Source of the DNA: Metabacillus_B sp050107715
GTDB taxonomy: Bacteria > Bacillota > Bacilli > Bacillales > Bacillaceae
DNA: 64,000 nucleotides
Reading direction: 5' to 3'
Assembly (NCBI RefSeq): GCF_050107715.1
Contig: NZ_JBNILN010000013.1
Coordinates: 26,766-90,765 of the forward strand
The position numbers and the translations under genes are program-made. The first letter of the stretch is position 1. Each line of letters opens with the position of its first letter. This document shows, one piece after another, positions 8,688-16,716 of this stretch. The notes under the pieces were generated by a model. That model saw only the letters and a list, made by a program, of their open reading frames with translations, was not told where the DNA came from and did no database searches.

Positions 8688-10439
8688 ATGCGGAAAATCA
8701 AGAAGAGAGTCAGGACGGTCTGCATTGTAATCACGGCAGGCATTGCTGTTTTAGCATGGAGATTGGCAGAGCTTCAGCTGTTCCGGACAGAATCCTTTGG
8801 CAGCCATCATATCAATTTAATAGAAGAGAGCGTAGCACAGCGGACGCAATCCGTATTAATTGATGATGGAAGAGGAACACTGATCGACCGGAACGGGGAA
8901 TTGCTGTCCGCGGGAGTAAAGCCCTCCCTCGTTTTGTTTCCATTTATTAAAGGTCTTGACTGGCCCAGCGCAGAAATAGCAGATCTTGCAGGGATGTCAG
9001 ATGGGATCCTTCGTTCTCTAGTATCCAAAGCCGAATCTCCGGTCATTTTATCCAGCGGCGATGGAGCTGCCCTGGACAGCGCAGACCTCGAGAAAATAAA
9101 CGCTCTGAAAATTCCGGGCGTTTATGGAGTGATGGTCCAGGATCATCCAAATGAGCTGTCTGCCTTCCATATCATGGGGTATACTGCGGAAATGCCTAAA
9201 GTGCTCGCAAAAAGATACCCGGACAAAAAACTGCCGTCTACCGTGAAAATCGGAGCCGCCGGACTTCAAAAAGCGTTTGATGAATTTCTGCTGCCTGAGT
9301 CTGAAACGAAGCTGCTCTATCACGTAGATGGAAATGGAAATCCGCTTTTTGGCGTAAATGTAAAGTACATTGCTGACTCAAGCGCCCATTTTCCAGTCAA
9401 AGTAAAAACGACATTGGATTTGGCCATTCAAAGATTAATGGAAGAAGCACTGACTGAAGCCGGCGTACAAAAGGGAGGCGCCGTGCTAATTGATATTGAG
9501 TCCAGCACCCTGCTCGCCATGGCCAGCAAACCGGATTTAAATGTTAACGGGGAACAGGCAAGCCTGAAAAACTATATGCTCGAAAGCATGAAACCGGGCT
9601 CTATTTATAAAATTGTAACCGCCGCTGCAGCGGTCGAGAATGGCCTGGATCACCCGTCTGCCCGCTATAATTGCGATCTCAACCCTTATGGGGGGGCAGA
9701 AGAAGACCGGAAGCTTGGAACGCTTGATTTCGATACAAGTTTTTCAAGAAGCTGCAATTATACATTTAATGTTCTTTCAAGCCAGCTGATTCGTAAAGAT
9801 GCGGATTATATGGAAAATACCGCCGAAAAACTCGGGCTTGTAAACCCGGTTGGATGGGAAGGAACCGTTTTTCATTATGGCGCGTTCAGGCAGTTCCCTG
9901 AAGAAAAACAAGGTACTGTCTGGAGCGATCACCGCGACAAAAGCTCAGCAAAAGCCGTTGCCCAGACGGCCATTGGACAAAAGGATGTCCAGGCTACACC
10001 GCTCGCCATCGCCAACATGATGGCAACGATCGCAAGAGGGGGAAAAGGAATGGCCGTAAAAACTGCAGAAGAAATTTTATATAAAAACGGCACATCGATG
10101 TTCCAGTTTCCTGATAAAGAACTGTCAGACGTAACGCTTGACCACTACACAGCCCAAAAACTCCAAAAACTCCTTCGGCTGGTCGTGACGGATGAACAGG
10201 GAACAGGCGCAGGATTCGGGGCCCTTCCGTTTGAGGTGTCCGGAAAATCGGGTACAGCCGAAACAGGCAGAAAGGATCCGAATGGGAACAACCTCATCAA
10301 TAAATGGTTTGCAGGCTATTTTCCATCCGGCAAGCCAAAATATGCGCTTGTCGTCCTGGATGCTGAAACAATCAGCAGCAGGGCAGCAGCAAATAAAGTG
10401 TTCTATCAGATTGCTTCCGGTCTGGACATCCAGGAGTAA
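8688..10439 (+). CDS. pbpI: Class B penicillin-binding protein (YrrR, PbpI-like)
   Basis: Peptidoglycan transpeptidase of 583 residues. An N-terminal membrane anchor (about residues 8-26) is followed by a PBP dimerisation region (about 50-210) and a transpeptidase domain with all three penicillin-binding motifs: SIYK after MKPG (about 304-307), SCN (about 351-353), and KSGTAE (about 525-530). Only extracytoplasmic transpeptidation is expected. It precedes yrrS as in B. subtilis, where PbpI is made late in growth or sporulation. The start is forced by the T run of the greA terminator; a downstream start would lose the anchor. Confidence 0.9.
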   Translation: MRKIKKRVRTVCIVITAGIAVLAWRLAELQLFRTESFGSHHINLIEESVAQRTQSVLIDDGRGTLIDRNGELLSAGVKPSLVLFPFIKGLDWPSAEIADLAGMSDGILRSLVSKAESPVILSSGDGAALDSADLEKINALKIPGVYGVMVQDHPNELSAFHIMGYTAEMPKVLAKRYPDKKLPSTVKIGAAGLQKAFDEFLLPESETKLLYHVDGNGNPLFGVNVKYIADSSAHFPVKVKTTLDLAIQRLMEEALTEAGVQKGGAVLIDIESSTLLAMASKPDLNVNGEQASLKNYMLESMKPGSIYKIVTAAAAVENGLDHPSARYNCDLNPYGGAEEDRKLGTLDFDTSFSRSCNYTFNVLSSQLIRKDADYMENTAEKLGLVNPVGWEGTVFHYGAFRQFPEEKQGTVWSDHRDKSSAKAVAQTAIGQKDVQATPLAIANMMATIARGGKGMAVKTAEEILYKNGTSMFQFPDKELSDVTLDHYTAQKLQKLLRLVVTDEQGTGAGFGALPFEVSGKSGTAETGRKDPNGNNLINKWFAGYFPSGKPKYALVVLDAETISSRAAANKVFYQIASGLDIQE

Positions 10440-10511
10440 ATCTAAACTGGCTTCATTCGCATACCGGTGATAGAATAGTACAGAAGGTAAGTGGGAAAAG
10501 GAGTGAAGAGA

Positions 10512-11198
10512 ATGAATAAAACCCGTTACGGCAATCGTGATAAGCGCAGAAAAACGAATGTTGTTCTCAATGCGCTCATCGGAATTGTGCTAATTCTCAT
10601 CTTAGCCGTTGGCTATCAGCTTATCTTAGGCGGAGAAAAAGAAGAGACTTCCAACAGCAAAATCTCTGACCAGCAGGAAACTCAAAGTGAAGAGCCGGCT
10701 GCAGATCAGGAAGACAATGCTTCTGATGAAGCGGAAAACAAGGATAAAGAAACACAAAATACATCCGGCGATGAACAATCTGCTGAGGATAAGGCTGCAG
10801 ATGAAAAAGCGAAGGAAGAAGAAAAGCAGAAAAATGAGAAAGAGCAGTCTGAAGATCCAAACGAAGGGGCAACTGTAACAGAAGGCGAACCTGGATCAGA
10901 TGTTGCCGAAGTCATTGAAAATCCCAATTGGAAGCCGGTGGGAACTACCCAGGAAGGTGACCATACCGCGGTTTATGATAAAGGTTCGACTGATTGGCAG
11001 GAAATGACCAAGGCATTGACAGCCGCAACAGGTGTACAGGCAGACAATATGACCATCTGGCGCCTTGAAAACAACGGTTCACCTGATGATGCCATCGGCA
11101 CAATCTCAGCAAAAGGTTCGGATGAAAAGCTAAGAGTATCCATCCAGTTTGTTGAAAACGAAGGATGGAAGCCGGTTAAAGTTGAAAAACTGAAATAA
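10512..11198 (+). CDS. yrrS: DUF1510 membrane-anchored protein YrrS
   Basis: 228 residues: a basic N terminus, one transmembrane segment (about residues 17-37), a long low-complexity stretch rich in Glu, Lys, Asp, Gln and Ser (about 42-130), and a folded C-terminal domain from NPNWKPVGT (about 137) to the end with GWKPVKVEKLK. It is probably an extracytoplasmic protein on a flexible charged linker. Function unknown; linkage to the PBP gene suggests a cell-wall role. ATG 10512 follows AAGGAGTGA; an in-frame ATG/GTG upstream overlaps the ribosome binding site. Confidence 0.87.
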   Translation: MNKTRYGNRDKRRKTNVVLNALIGIVLILILAVGYQLILGGEKEETSNSKISDQQETQSEEPAADQEDNASDEAENKDKETQNTSGDEQSAEDKAADEKAKEEEKQKNEKEQSEDPNEGATVTEGEPGSDVAEVIENPNWKPVGTTQEGDHTAVYDKGSTDWQEMTKALTAATGVQADNMTIWRLENNGSPDDAIGTISAKGSDEKLRVSIQFVENEGWKPVKVEKLK

Positions 11199-11282
11199 CA
11201 CCATACTGTGCAAAGCAGCCCCTGAGCGCTTCTCAATCGCTATTGGGCATGTCAAGGAAACAACTAAAAGTCACATCAGAAG

Positions 11283-11322
11283 AAAGTGCTCTGGGCTATT
11301 ACACGCTCAGAGCACTTTTTTT
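11283..11322 (+). terminator. Rho-independent terminator after yrrS
   Basis: AAAGTGCTCTG pairs perfectly with CAGAGCACTTT over a 14-base loop, followed by further T. It lies 34 bases before the TGTCAGACA array, so yrrS transcripts should not enter the array. Confidence 0.93.
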
Positions 11323-11355
11323 GATGGGAAGGTGGAGTTTCAGACGACGGGGTGA

Positions 11356-11704
11356 TGTCAGACAATGAGGTGATGTCAGACAAGAATGTCAGACAATGAG
11401 GTGATGTCAGACAAGAATGTCAGACATTATGGTGATGTCAGACAAGGATGTCAGACATTATGGTGATGTCAGACAAGAATGTCAGACAACGAGGTGATGC
11501 CAGACAAGAATGTCAGACAACAAGGTGATGTCAGACAAGGATGTCAGACATTATGGTGATGTCAGACAAGAATGTCAGACAACACGGCCATGTCAGACAA
11601 GAATGTCAGACAACGAGGTGATGTCAGACAAGGATGTCAGACATTATGGTGATGTCAGACAACAATGTCAGACAACGGGCCATGTCAGACAACAATGTCA
11701 GACA
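11356..11704. repeat. Tandem TGTCAGACA hairpin array (23 sites, 31-base higher-order unit)
   Basis: Twenty-two exact copies of TGTCAGACA and one TGCCAGACA (11498), all in one orientation. Starts alternate by 18 and 13 bases: 11356, 11374, 11387, 11405, 11418, 11436, 11449 and so on to 11696. Each 13-spaced pair is separated by a tetranucleotide (AGAA, AGGA or ACAA). Because the 9-mer is self-complementary except for its central A, such a pair folds into an 8-bp stem with one A-A mismatch and a 4-base loop. The 9-base linkers between hairpins are variants of ACGAGGTGA and TTATGGTGA, or end in GGCCA (one is 8 bases). The array lies between the converging genes yrrS and yrzA. A short frame through it is a repeat artefact. 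Confidence 0.97.
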
Positions 11705-11748
11705 ACGCGAAACCGTCACTCAAGAAATAAGCCAAATTGGAGGCCTTA

Positions 11749-11952
11749 TTACTTCGCTTTAAAATGAACAACTGCACTGTAAAACCTTCGACCATCCTCC
11801 GTCACATGCATTTGATGAGTAACAGAATGTACCTCCATCATAATGGCTTTGTTGTGATCGATTTGCTCGGCAATTTTCAATTCCAGATCCTTAATGCTGG
11901 CTGCTTCGAAAAATTCGACTTTGTCTTTTAAATAATCAAGCTGAAAATTCAT
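11749..11952 (-). CDS. yrzA: DUF2536 family protein (YrzA-like)
   Basis: 67-residue soluble protein beginning MNFQLDYLKDKVEFFEA, transcribed against its neighbours. GAGGAGG precedes the ATG by about 8 bases. It resembles the small Bacillus YrzA/DUF2536 family and sits in the same place, between yrrS and yrrT; function unknown. The stop is close to the array, and a weak hairpin with a short T run lies after it on the minus strand (about 11737-11710). The symbol comes from gene order and remembered sequence. Confidence 0.75.
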   Translation of the reverse strand: MNFQLDYLKDKVEFFEAASIKDLELKIAEQIDHNKAIMMEVHSVTHQMHVTEDGRRFYSAVVHFKAK

Positions 11953-12058
11953 GTTTGATGCTCCTCCTCAAATCTCTATGTTCAGTTTACCAAAAACCTT
12001 GTTCCAGTGGGATATGGAAAACATTTATATTGAGAAGAAGAACTCTTTATGATACTAT

Positions 12059-12102
12059 TTGAACAGTTACTCGGCTTAATTCATACTATACACATAGGAA
12101 TT
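12059..12102 (+). promoter_or_regulatory. yrrT operon promoter with CymR-like operator
   Basis: TTGAAC at 12059, 17 bases, CATACT at 12082 is a plausible sigma-A promoter. Overlapping its -10, bases 12081-12102 fit the CymR box: the right half ATAGGAATT (12094-12102) is a full match and the left half is partial. CymR represses the same operon in B. subtilis when cysteine is ample, so this operator is expected here. Confidence 0.6.
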
Positions 12103-12133
12103 ATATAGTTTCAATAAAAGGGAGAGATGGTTC

Positions 12134-12775
12134 ATGGGGAGAGAGTTTTTGGAATTGTTTGAAGGATGGGCCTCTGATTATGACAGCACGGTTAGCGGCA
12201 AGACAAGAGAATATAAAGAGGTTTTTCAAAATTATGAAGAGATTCTGAACCAGACAGCGGCAAGTACGGGCCATGTTGTGCTGGAGTTTGGAGTGGGGAC
12301 TGGAAATTTAACCGCTATTCTGCACGAACTCGGCAGAAAGGTTTATGGAATTGAGCCTTCAAGCGCCATGCGTGAGAAGGCAAAAGCAAAGCTCCCTGCA
12401 GAGATTATGATAAACGATGGAGACTTTCTGGATTTTCCAGAGCCTCCTGAGCAGGTTGATTCCATTGTAAGCACGTATGCATTTCACCATTTGACTGATG
12501 AAGAAAAAGAGAAAGCCATCGGCAGATATGGAAGCATGCTTGCCAATGGTGGTAAAATAATCTTTGCTGATACTGTTTTCACAGATCGGGATGCGTATGT
12601 GAAAAAGATCGATGAGTCAAAAAGAAGGCAGTTTACGGGCCTTGTAAAGGATCTTGAAACAGAATATTACACGACCCATATTGTGATGAAGCAGATTTTT
12701 CTGAAGCATGGGTTTTCTGTTTCGTTTACTCAAATGAATCCATTTGTATGGATCATGGAGGCAGTAAAACAGTAA
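12134..12775 (+). CDS. yrrT: SAM-dependent methyltransferase YrrT
   Basis: 213-residue class I methyltransferase. SAM-binding motif VVLEFGVGTGNLTAIL is at about residues 49-64, followed by GIEPSSAMREKAKAK and the DSIVSTYAFHHLTDEEK segment (about 112-128). The substrate is unknown. It heads the yrrT-mtnN-mccA-mccB-yrhC operon; the next gene removes S-adenosylhomocysteine, the product of any such methyltransferase. GGGAGAGA precedes the ATG. Confidence 0.9.
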   Translation: MGREFLELFEGWASDYDSTVSGKTREYKEVFQNYEEILNQTAASTGHVVLEFGVGTGNLTAILHELGRKVYGIEPSSAMREKAKAKLPAEIMINDGDFLDFPEPPEQVDSIVSTYAFHHLTDEEKEKAIGRYGSMLANGGKIIFADTVFTDRDAYVKKIDESKRRQFTGLVKDLETEYYTTHIVMKQIFLKHGFSVSFTQMNPFVWIMEAVKQ

Positions 12776-12799
12776 TTTTAAAAAAAGAGGGTTGTTCTA

Positions 12800-13495
12800 A
12801 TGAAAATCGCTATTATCGGAGCAATGGAAGAAGAAGTGACGATACTGAGAGAAAAATTGGAAGGCAGAAGCAGCGAAATGATTGCCGGAAGTGAATTTAC
12901 CCAGGGTGTGTACGAAGGAAAAGAGATTGTCCTGCTGAAATCCGGAATCGGCAAAGTTAACGCCGCCATGAGTACATCCATATTGCTTGACCGCTTTAAA
13001 CCGGATTATGTCATCAATACCGGTTCAGCCGGAGGTTTCCATCATTCTTTGAATGTAGGAGATGTGGTTGTTTCGGCGGAAGTGAGGCACCATGATGTGG
13101 ATGTAACGGCATTTGGGTATGAATACGGCCAGGTTCCAGGTCTTCCCCCTGCCTATCTCCCTGACCAGCGCCTATTGGAAATTGCGGAAGAGCAGGCAAA
13201 AAACATCGAAGGCATTCAGGCCGTTACAGGGATGATTGCTACGGGAGACTCATTTATGAATGATCCTGAACGGGTTGAGTACATCCGGACAAAATTTGAT
13301 AATCTTTACGCGGTTGAAATGGAAGCAGCTGCGATTGCTCAAGTATGCCACCAGTTTCAAGTTCCATTTGTCATCATCCGGGCATTATCTGATATTGCAG
13401 GGAAAGAATCAGATGTATCGTTTGATCAGTTCCTGGAAAAAGCAGGCCTGCATTCTGCAGAGCATGTGCTGAGGATTGTCCGTCATTTAAATTAA
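12800..13495 (+). CDS. mtnN: 5'-methylthioadenosine/S-adenosylhomocysteine nucleosidase
   Basis: Cleaves methylthioadenosine and S-adenosylhomocysteine to release adenine, the first step from SAM by-products back to sulfur amino acids. 231 residues, the family's usual length. Visible: MKIAIIGAMEEEV with the catalytic Glu region, NTGSAGGF (about residues 73-80), AVEMEAAAIAQ (about 171-181), and RALSDIAG (about 194-201) with the catalytic Asp. It begins 24 bases after yrrT, with GAGGGTTG upstream. Confidence 0.97.
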   Translation: MKIAIIGAMEEEVTILREKLEGRSSEMIAGSEFTQGVYEGKEIVLLKSGIGKVNAAMSTSILLDRFKPDYVINTGSAGGFHHSLNVGDVVVSAEVRHHDVDVTAFGYEYGQVPGLPPAYLPDQRLLEIAEEQAKNIEGIQAVTGMIATGDSFMNDPERVEYIRTKFDNLYAVEMEAAAIAQVCHQFQVPFVIIRALSDIAGKESDVSFDQFLEKAGLHSAEHVLRIVRHLN

Positions 13496-13523
13496 TTAGC
13501 TTCCGACAGAGAAGGTGCATGGA

Positions 13524-14447
13524 ATGAAAGTTATCAAAGGAATTCATGAATTAATCGGTTCTACTCCCCTTATGGAAATTCAGCATTTTCCTCTTCCTAA
13601 AGGTACACGTCTGTTTGCGAAGCTCGAGTTTTGCAATCCCGGCGGCAGTATTAAGGACCGGCTCGGGAAAGAACTGATTGAGGAAGCGCTTCGGACAGAA
13701 AAGGTGCAGAAGGGCGGGACCATTGTAGAACCTACTGCGGGGAATACAGGAATCGGCCTGGCCCTAGCTGCCCTGAATAAAGATTTGCAGGCGGTGTTTT
13801 GCATTCCTGAAAAATTCAGTATGGAAAAACAGGAAATCATGAAGGCGCTCGGCGCCAGGATTGTGCATACACCCACGGCAGACGGAATGAAAGGCGCCAT
13901 CAAAAAAGCCCAGGAGCTCCTAGAGGAGATTCCCGGTTCCTATTGTCCGCAGCAGTTTGCCAACCCTGCGAATCCGCTTGCTTATTACAAGACGCTCGGA
14001 CCAGAAATCTGGGAGCAGCTTGACGGGAAGGTGGATCTGTTTGTGGCAGGCGCAGGAACAGGTGGAACCTTTATGGGAACGGCTGAGTATTTAAAGGAAC
14101 AAAATCCTGAATTAAAAGCGTGCATTGTCGAACCCGAGGGCTCTATATTGAACGGAGGGGAATCGGGTCCCCATAAAACAGAGGGCATCGGGATGGAGTT
14201 TTTGCCGGAATATATGAATCCCGATTATTTCGATGCCATCCATACAGTATCTGACGAAGACGCCTTCCGAAGAGTGAAAGAACTCGCAAAGCGGGAGGGG
14301 CTTCTTGTCGGAAGCTCTTCGGGAGCGGCTTTTCACGCAGCCCTTCTAGAAGCTGAGAAAGCAAAAGAGGGAAGTACGCTCGTTACAGTCTTCGCAGACA
14401 GCAGCGAACGCTACTTGAGCAAGAAAATTTACGAAGGGGGTATCTGA
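13524..14447 (+). CDS. mccA: O-acetylserine-dependent cystathionine beta-synthase
   Basis: PLP enzyme of the cysteine synthase family, 307 residues, that joins O-acetylserine and homocysteine to cystathionine in the reverse transsulfuration route. Seen: NPGGSIKDRLG with the PLP lysine (about residue 42), PTAGNTGIGLA (about 70-80), and AGAGTGGTFMG (about 175-185). The pairing with mccB and mtnN separates it from ordinary CysK. I chose ATG 13524, 6 bases after GAAGGTG; a GTG at 13515 overlaps that site. Confidence 0.93.
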   Translation: MKVIKGIHELIGSTPLMEIQHFPLPKGTRLFAKLEFCNPGGSIKDRLGKELIEEALRTEKVQKGGTIVEPTAGNTGIGLALAALNKDLQAVFCIPEKFSMEKQEIMKALGARIVHTPTADGMKGAIKKAQELLEEIPGSYCPQQFANPANPLAYYKTLGPEIWEQLDGKVDLFVAGAGTGGTFMGTAEYLKEQNPELKACIVEPEGSILNGGESGPHKTEGIGMEFLPEYMNPDYFDAIHTVSDEDAFRRVKELAKREGLLVGSSSGAAFHAALLEAEKAKEGSTLVTVFADSSERYLSKKIYEGGI

Positions 14448-14449
14448 AC

Positions 14450-15583
14450 ATGAAGAAACTTACGAAGATGATTCACGGCGGGATTACGGGCGATGTCCAG
14501 ACAGGAGCTGTGAATGTTCCGGTTTATCAGGTTAGCACGTATAAGCAGGACCGTGTAGGCGAGCATAAAGGCTATGAATATTCCCGTACAGGGAACCCCA
14601 CCAGACATGCTCTCGAGGAATTGATTAAGGATCTGGAAGAGGGACATGCCGGATTTGCATTCGGTTCCGGTATGGCGGCAATCTCAGCTGTCATGATGCT
14701 GTTCAGCAGCGGAGACCACGTCATTATGACGGATGATGTTTACGGCGGAACGTACCGTGTCATGACAAAGGTTTTGAACCGTCTTGGGATTGAATCTACC
14801 TTTGTGGATACAAGTAAACTTGAAAACATAACTGACGCCATCCAATCCAATACGAAGGCTCTTTATTTAGAAACGCCTACAAACCCTCTGCTGAAAATTA
14901 CAGACATTGAGGCTTCTGCGAGGCTCGCTAAAGAAAAGGGTCTGCTTACCATCGTGGATAACACCTTCAGCACGCCTTACTGGCAGATGCCGCTTACTCA
15001 AGGGGCAGATATCGTCCTTCACAGTGCCACGAAGTATATAGGGGGGCACAGCGATGTCGTAGCGGGTCTTGTCGCGGTAAACACCCAGGAGCTTGCAGAT
15101 GAGCTACACTTCGTTCAAAACTCTACAGGGGGCGTGCTGGGGCCTCAGGATTCCTGGCTTTTGATCCGGGGAGTGAAAACGCTCGGTTTAAGGATGGAAG
15201 CCCATGAGAAAAATACAAAGCAGATTGTACAGTTCTTGAAAGAACACCCTGCTGTCTCCACAATTTATTATCCCGGTCTTGAGGATCACCCGAATCACGA
15301 TATCGCCAAGAGACAGGCGAATGGATTCGGCGGAATGGTCTCTTTTGATGTAGGGAGCGGGGAAAAAGCAGACGAGGTGCTCAGCAGACTGAAATACTTT
15401 ACCCTTGCAGAAAGTCTCGGAGCTGTTGAAAGCCTGATCTCGGTACCTGCCAGAATGACGCATGCTTCGATTCCTGCTGACAGAAGAAAAGAGCTCGGCA
15501 TCACAGACGGGCTGATCAGAATTTCTGTAGGAATTGAAGACGCAGAGGATTTGATTGCCGATTTAAAGCAGGCTCTTTCCTGA
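14450..15583 (+). CDS. mccB: Cystathionine gamma-lyase / homocysteine gamma-lyase
   Basis: PLP enzyme of the Cys/Met metabolism family, 377 residues, that splits cystathionine into cysteine, 2-oxobutyrate and ammonia. Seen: YEYSRTGNPTR (about residues 43-53), FGSGMAAISA (about 73-82), DNTFSTPYWQMPL (about 170-182), and SATKYIGGHSDVVAG with the PLP lysine (about 195). It starts 2 bases after the mccA stop. Together mtnN, mccA and mccB convert SAM-derived homocysteine to cysteine. Confidence 0.95.
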   Translation: MKKLTKMIHGGITGDVQTGAVNVPVYQVSTYKQDRVGEHKGYEYSRTGNPTRHALEELIKDLEEGHAGFAFGSGMAAISAVMMLFSSGDHVIMTDDVYGGTYRVMTKVLNRLGIESTFVDTSKLENITDAIQSNTKALYLETPTNPLLKITDIEASARLAKEKGLLTIVDNTFSTPYWQMPLTQGADIVLHSATKYIGGHSDVVAGLVAVNTQELADELHFVQNSTGGVLGPQDSWLLIRGVKTLGLRMEAHEKNTKQIVQFLKEHPAVSTIYYPGLEDHPNHDIAKRQANGFGGMVSFDVGSGEKADEVLSRLKYFTLAESLGAVESLISVPARMTHASIPADRRKELGITDGLIRISVGIEDAEDLIADLKQALS

Positions 15584-15665
15584 TTTCCTGATATTACAAG
15601 TCAAATAGATTGTCAGACTATGTTATCCTAGTATTTGTAAAAACATTTTCCGGCAGGTGATTGGC

Positions 15666-15887
15666 TTGAAAAAACAGTGGGAGAACTTAGTGAATGATTT
15701 CAAAAATTATGCTTTTGTCCTCTTAGCATTAGGGACATTTTTCTATATTGGTGTGTTCGTTGCTTCCAGTCAGACAGCCGAGCAGTATGCGATGATGGGC
15801 ACATCAGGCGTGATGCTTGCTGGAGCGATGGTTTGCTTTAAAATCTCATTAGCTTATAAAAAGAAGCTTCAAGAAGAAGCTGATTAG
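15666..15887 (+). CDS. yrhC: Small membrane protein YrhC
   Basis: 73 residues beginning MKKQWENLVNDFKNYAFVLLALGTFFYIGVF, with two transmembrane segments (about residues 15-34 and 45-64) and a lysine-rich end. It follows mccB as yrhC does in B. subtilis; function unknown. The TTG at 15666 has AGGTGA 6 bases upstream; a GTG at 15657 is also in frame but overlaps that site. A terminator follows directly, so this is the last gene of the operon. Confidence 0.85.
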   Translation: MKKQWENLVNDFKNYAFVLLALGTFFYIGVFVASSQTAEQYAMMGTSGVMLAGAMVCFKISLAYKKKLQEEAD

Positions 15888-15913
15888 CCTGCAGATTGAC
15901 TCTGCAGGTTTTA
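15888..15913 (+). terminator. Rho-independent terminator after yrhC
   Basis: CCTGCAGA pairs with TCTGCAGG over a 5-base loop, followed by TTTTATT. It starts at the base after the yrhC stop codon. Confidence 0.85.
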
Positions 15914-16136
15914 TTATGCTTGGCAGCAAAAAGTACAAATGCTGAGTTATTTTAAACTTTAGCCACGGCTCTACATAGTAAGAAGTCATTCTAGTGATTT
16001 CTCTTTCTTGTCCAAAGCCTGCAGATGCATCAATCGCCTGAACTTCCGCCTTGATATTTACGGAGATAGAGCGTTTAACATTGAAGACCCTTTGCGCACA
16101 TAGTTCATTTTTTTTCAAAAAAGTTTGAATTTAGAG
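15914..16136. other. Intergenic region without a supported gene
   Basis: A minus-strand frame is open across most of it (from about 16118) but has no ribosome binding site and reads into the yrhC terminator and yrhC itself. It may be a gene remnant; I recognise no family. Confidence 0.5.
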
Positions 16137-16165
16137 TTCACAAAAGTTGGTTTTGTGGATATAAT
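16137..16165 (+). promoter_or_regulatory. Sigma-A-type promoter for the small-peptide cluster
   Basis: TTCACA (5 of 6), exactly 17 bases, TATAAT (perfect). The predicted start is about 16172, roughly 35 bases before the 23-residue reading frame at 16207. Confidence 0.75.
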
Positions 16166-16206
16166 TACCATGTACTTATAAAATGAATGAAAGGAGACCG
16201 GTTAAA

Positions 16207-16278
16207 ATGATGTATACAGAGATGACCCAACAGCAACTGAATAGGAAGTTCAAATCGATTTGGCCGGTATCCAGCTAA
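16207..16278 (+). CDS. Possible 23-residue peptide upstream of yrzI
   Basis: Reads MMYTEMTQQQLNRKFKSIWP plus VSS. AAAGGAGA lies about 7 bases before the ATG and a strong promoter is upstream at 16137-16165; a terminator hairpin follows 33 bases after the stop. Promoter, ribosome binding site, short frame and terminator make it a likely small gene, though it could be a leader peptide. It shares the local sequence EMT with the 16-residue frame at 16661. Basic and partly amphipathic; no known family recognised. Confidence 0.55.
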   Translation: MMYTEMTQQQLNRKFKSIWPVSS

Positions 16279-16311
16279 CGTATTTCTTTTTCTGTGCATT
16301 TATTAGACAAT

Positions 16312-16350
16312 ACGCCGCAGGTTGAGCGATTTGCTTACTTGCGGCGTTTT
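16312..16350 (+). terminator. Terminator after the first small peptide
   Basis: ACGCCGCA pairs perfectly with TGCGGCGT across a 20-base loop, followed by TTTT. A second T run preceded by the same GCGGCG (16385-16397) follows about 40 bases later with a weaker stem, like a partial duplication. Confidence 0.75.
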
Positions 16351-16495
16351 ATAGTATCTGTAAAAGCGCCCGGGGTATCTTCCTGCGGCGTTTTTTTATG
16401 ATAATTCAAATCTTGTGCTGCTGAAGAACCACCGGTGAGGGTCTCTTTTTCAGGATATCAGGCTAAAGAGCTTTGATTGAAAGGAGGTGATTTTT

Positions 16496-16624
16496 ATGAC
16501 CATTCATTTATTATTCTTGAACATAACGTTCCATAGAAATGTGAGAACAAGAGAAAAAACCAATTATGATCAGCAGGTGAAGAGCATCATGGAAAGTGTG
16601 AAAAACAGGCAGCTGATGCTGTAG
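16496..16624 (+). CDS. yrzI: YrzI family small protein
   Basis: 42 residues beginning MTIHLLFLNITFHRNVRTRE. The hydrophobic N terminus followed by a charged helix, and the position after yrhC, match the YrzI family of short Bacillus proteins, which is linked to sporulation. AAAGGAGGTGA lies 6 bases before the ATG, one of the strongest ribosome binding sites in the window. Function unknown. Confidence 0.8.
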   Translation: MTIHLLFLNITFHRNVRTREKTNYDQQVKSIMESVKNRQLML

Positions 16625-16660
16625 GAAAAAGAAAACCATATACGAAAGGAGCGGATTGTA

Positions 16661-16711
16661 ATGATAAAAGAAATGACGAACTACCTCACTGTGGAGATAG
16701 ACAGCGGCTAG
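16661..16711 (+). CDS. Possible 16-residue peptide downstream of yrzI
   Basis: Reads MIKEMTNYLTVEIDSG. AAAGGAG lies about 9 bases before the ATG, 37 bases separate it from yrzI, and a strong bidirectional terminator follows after 5 bases. It resembles the 23-residue frame at 16207 in its MxxEMT start. At this length a chance frame cannot be excluded; ribosome binding site and position favour translation. Confidence 0.45.
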   Translation: MIKEMTNYLTVEIDSG

Positions 16712-16716
16712 CTGAA

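Noticed and set aside
11356..11704. CRISPR array
   Set aside because: The units are 13 and 18 bases, not 23-50 with variable unique spacers; the spacers are themselves repeated; no cas genes.
11510..11767. 85-residue frame (MSDNKVMSDKDVRH...) on the + strand
   Set aside because: It lies in the TGTCAGACA array and its repeated residues only reflect the DNA repeat; no ribosome binding site.
15849..16118. 89-residue frame on the minus strand between yrhC and the peptide cluster
   Set aside because: No ribosome binding site, runs through the yrhC terminator into yrhC, and I recognise no family. At most a gene remnant.
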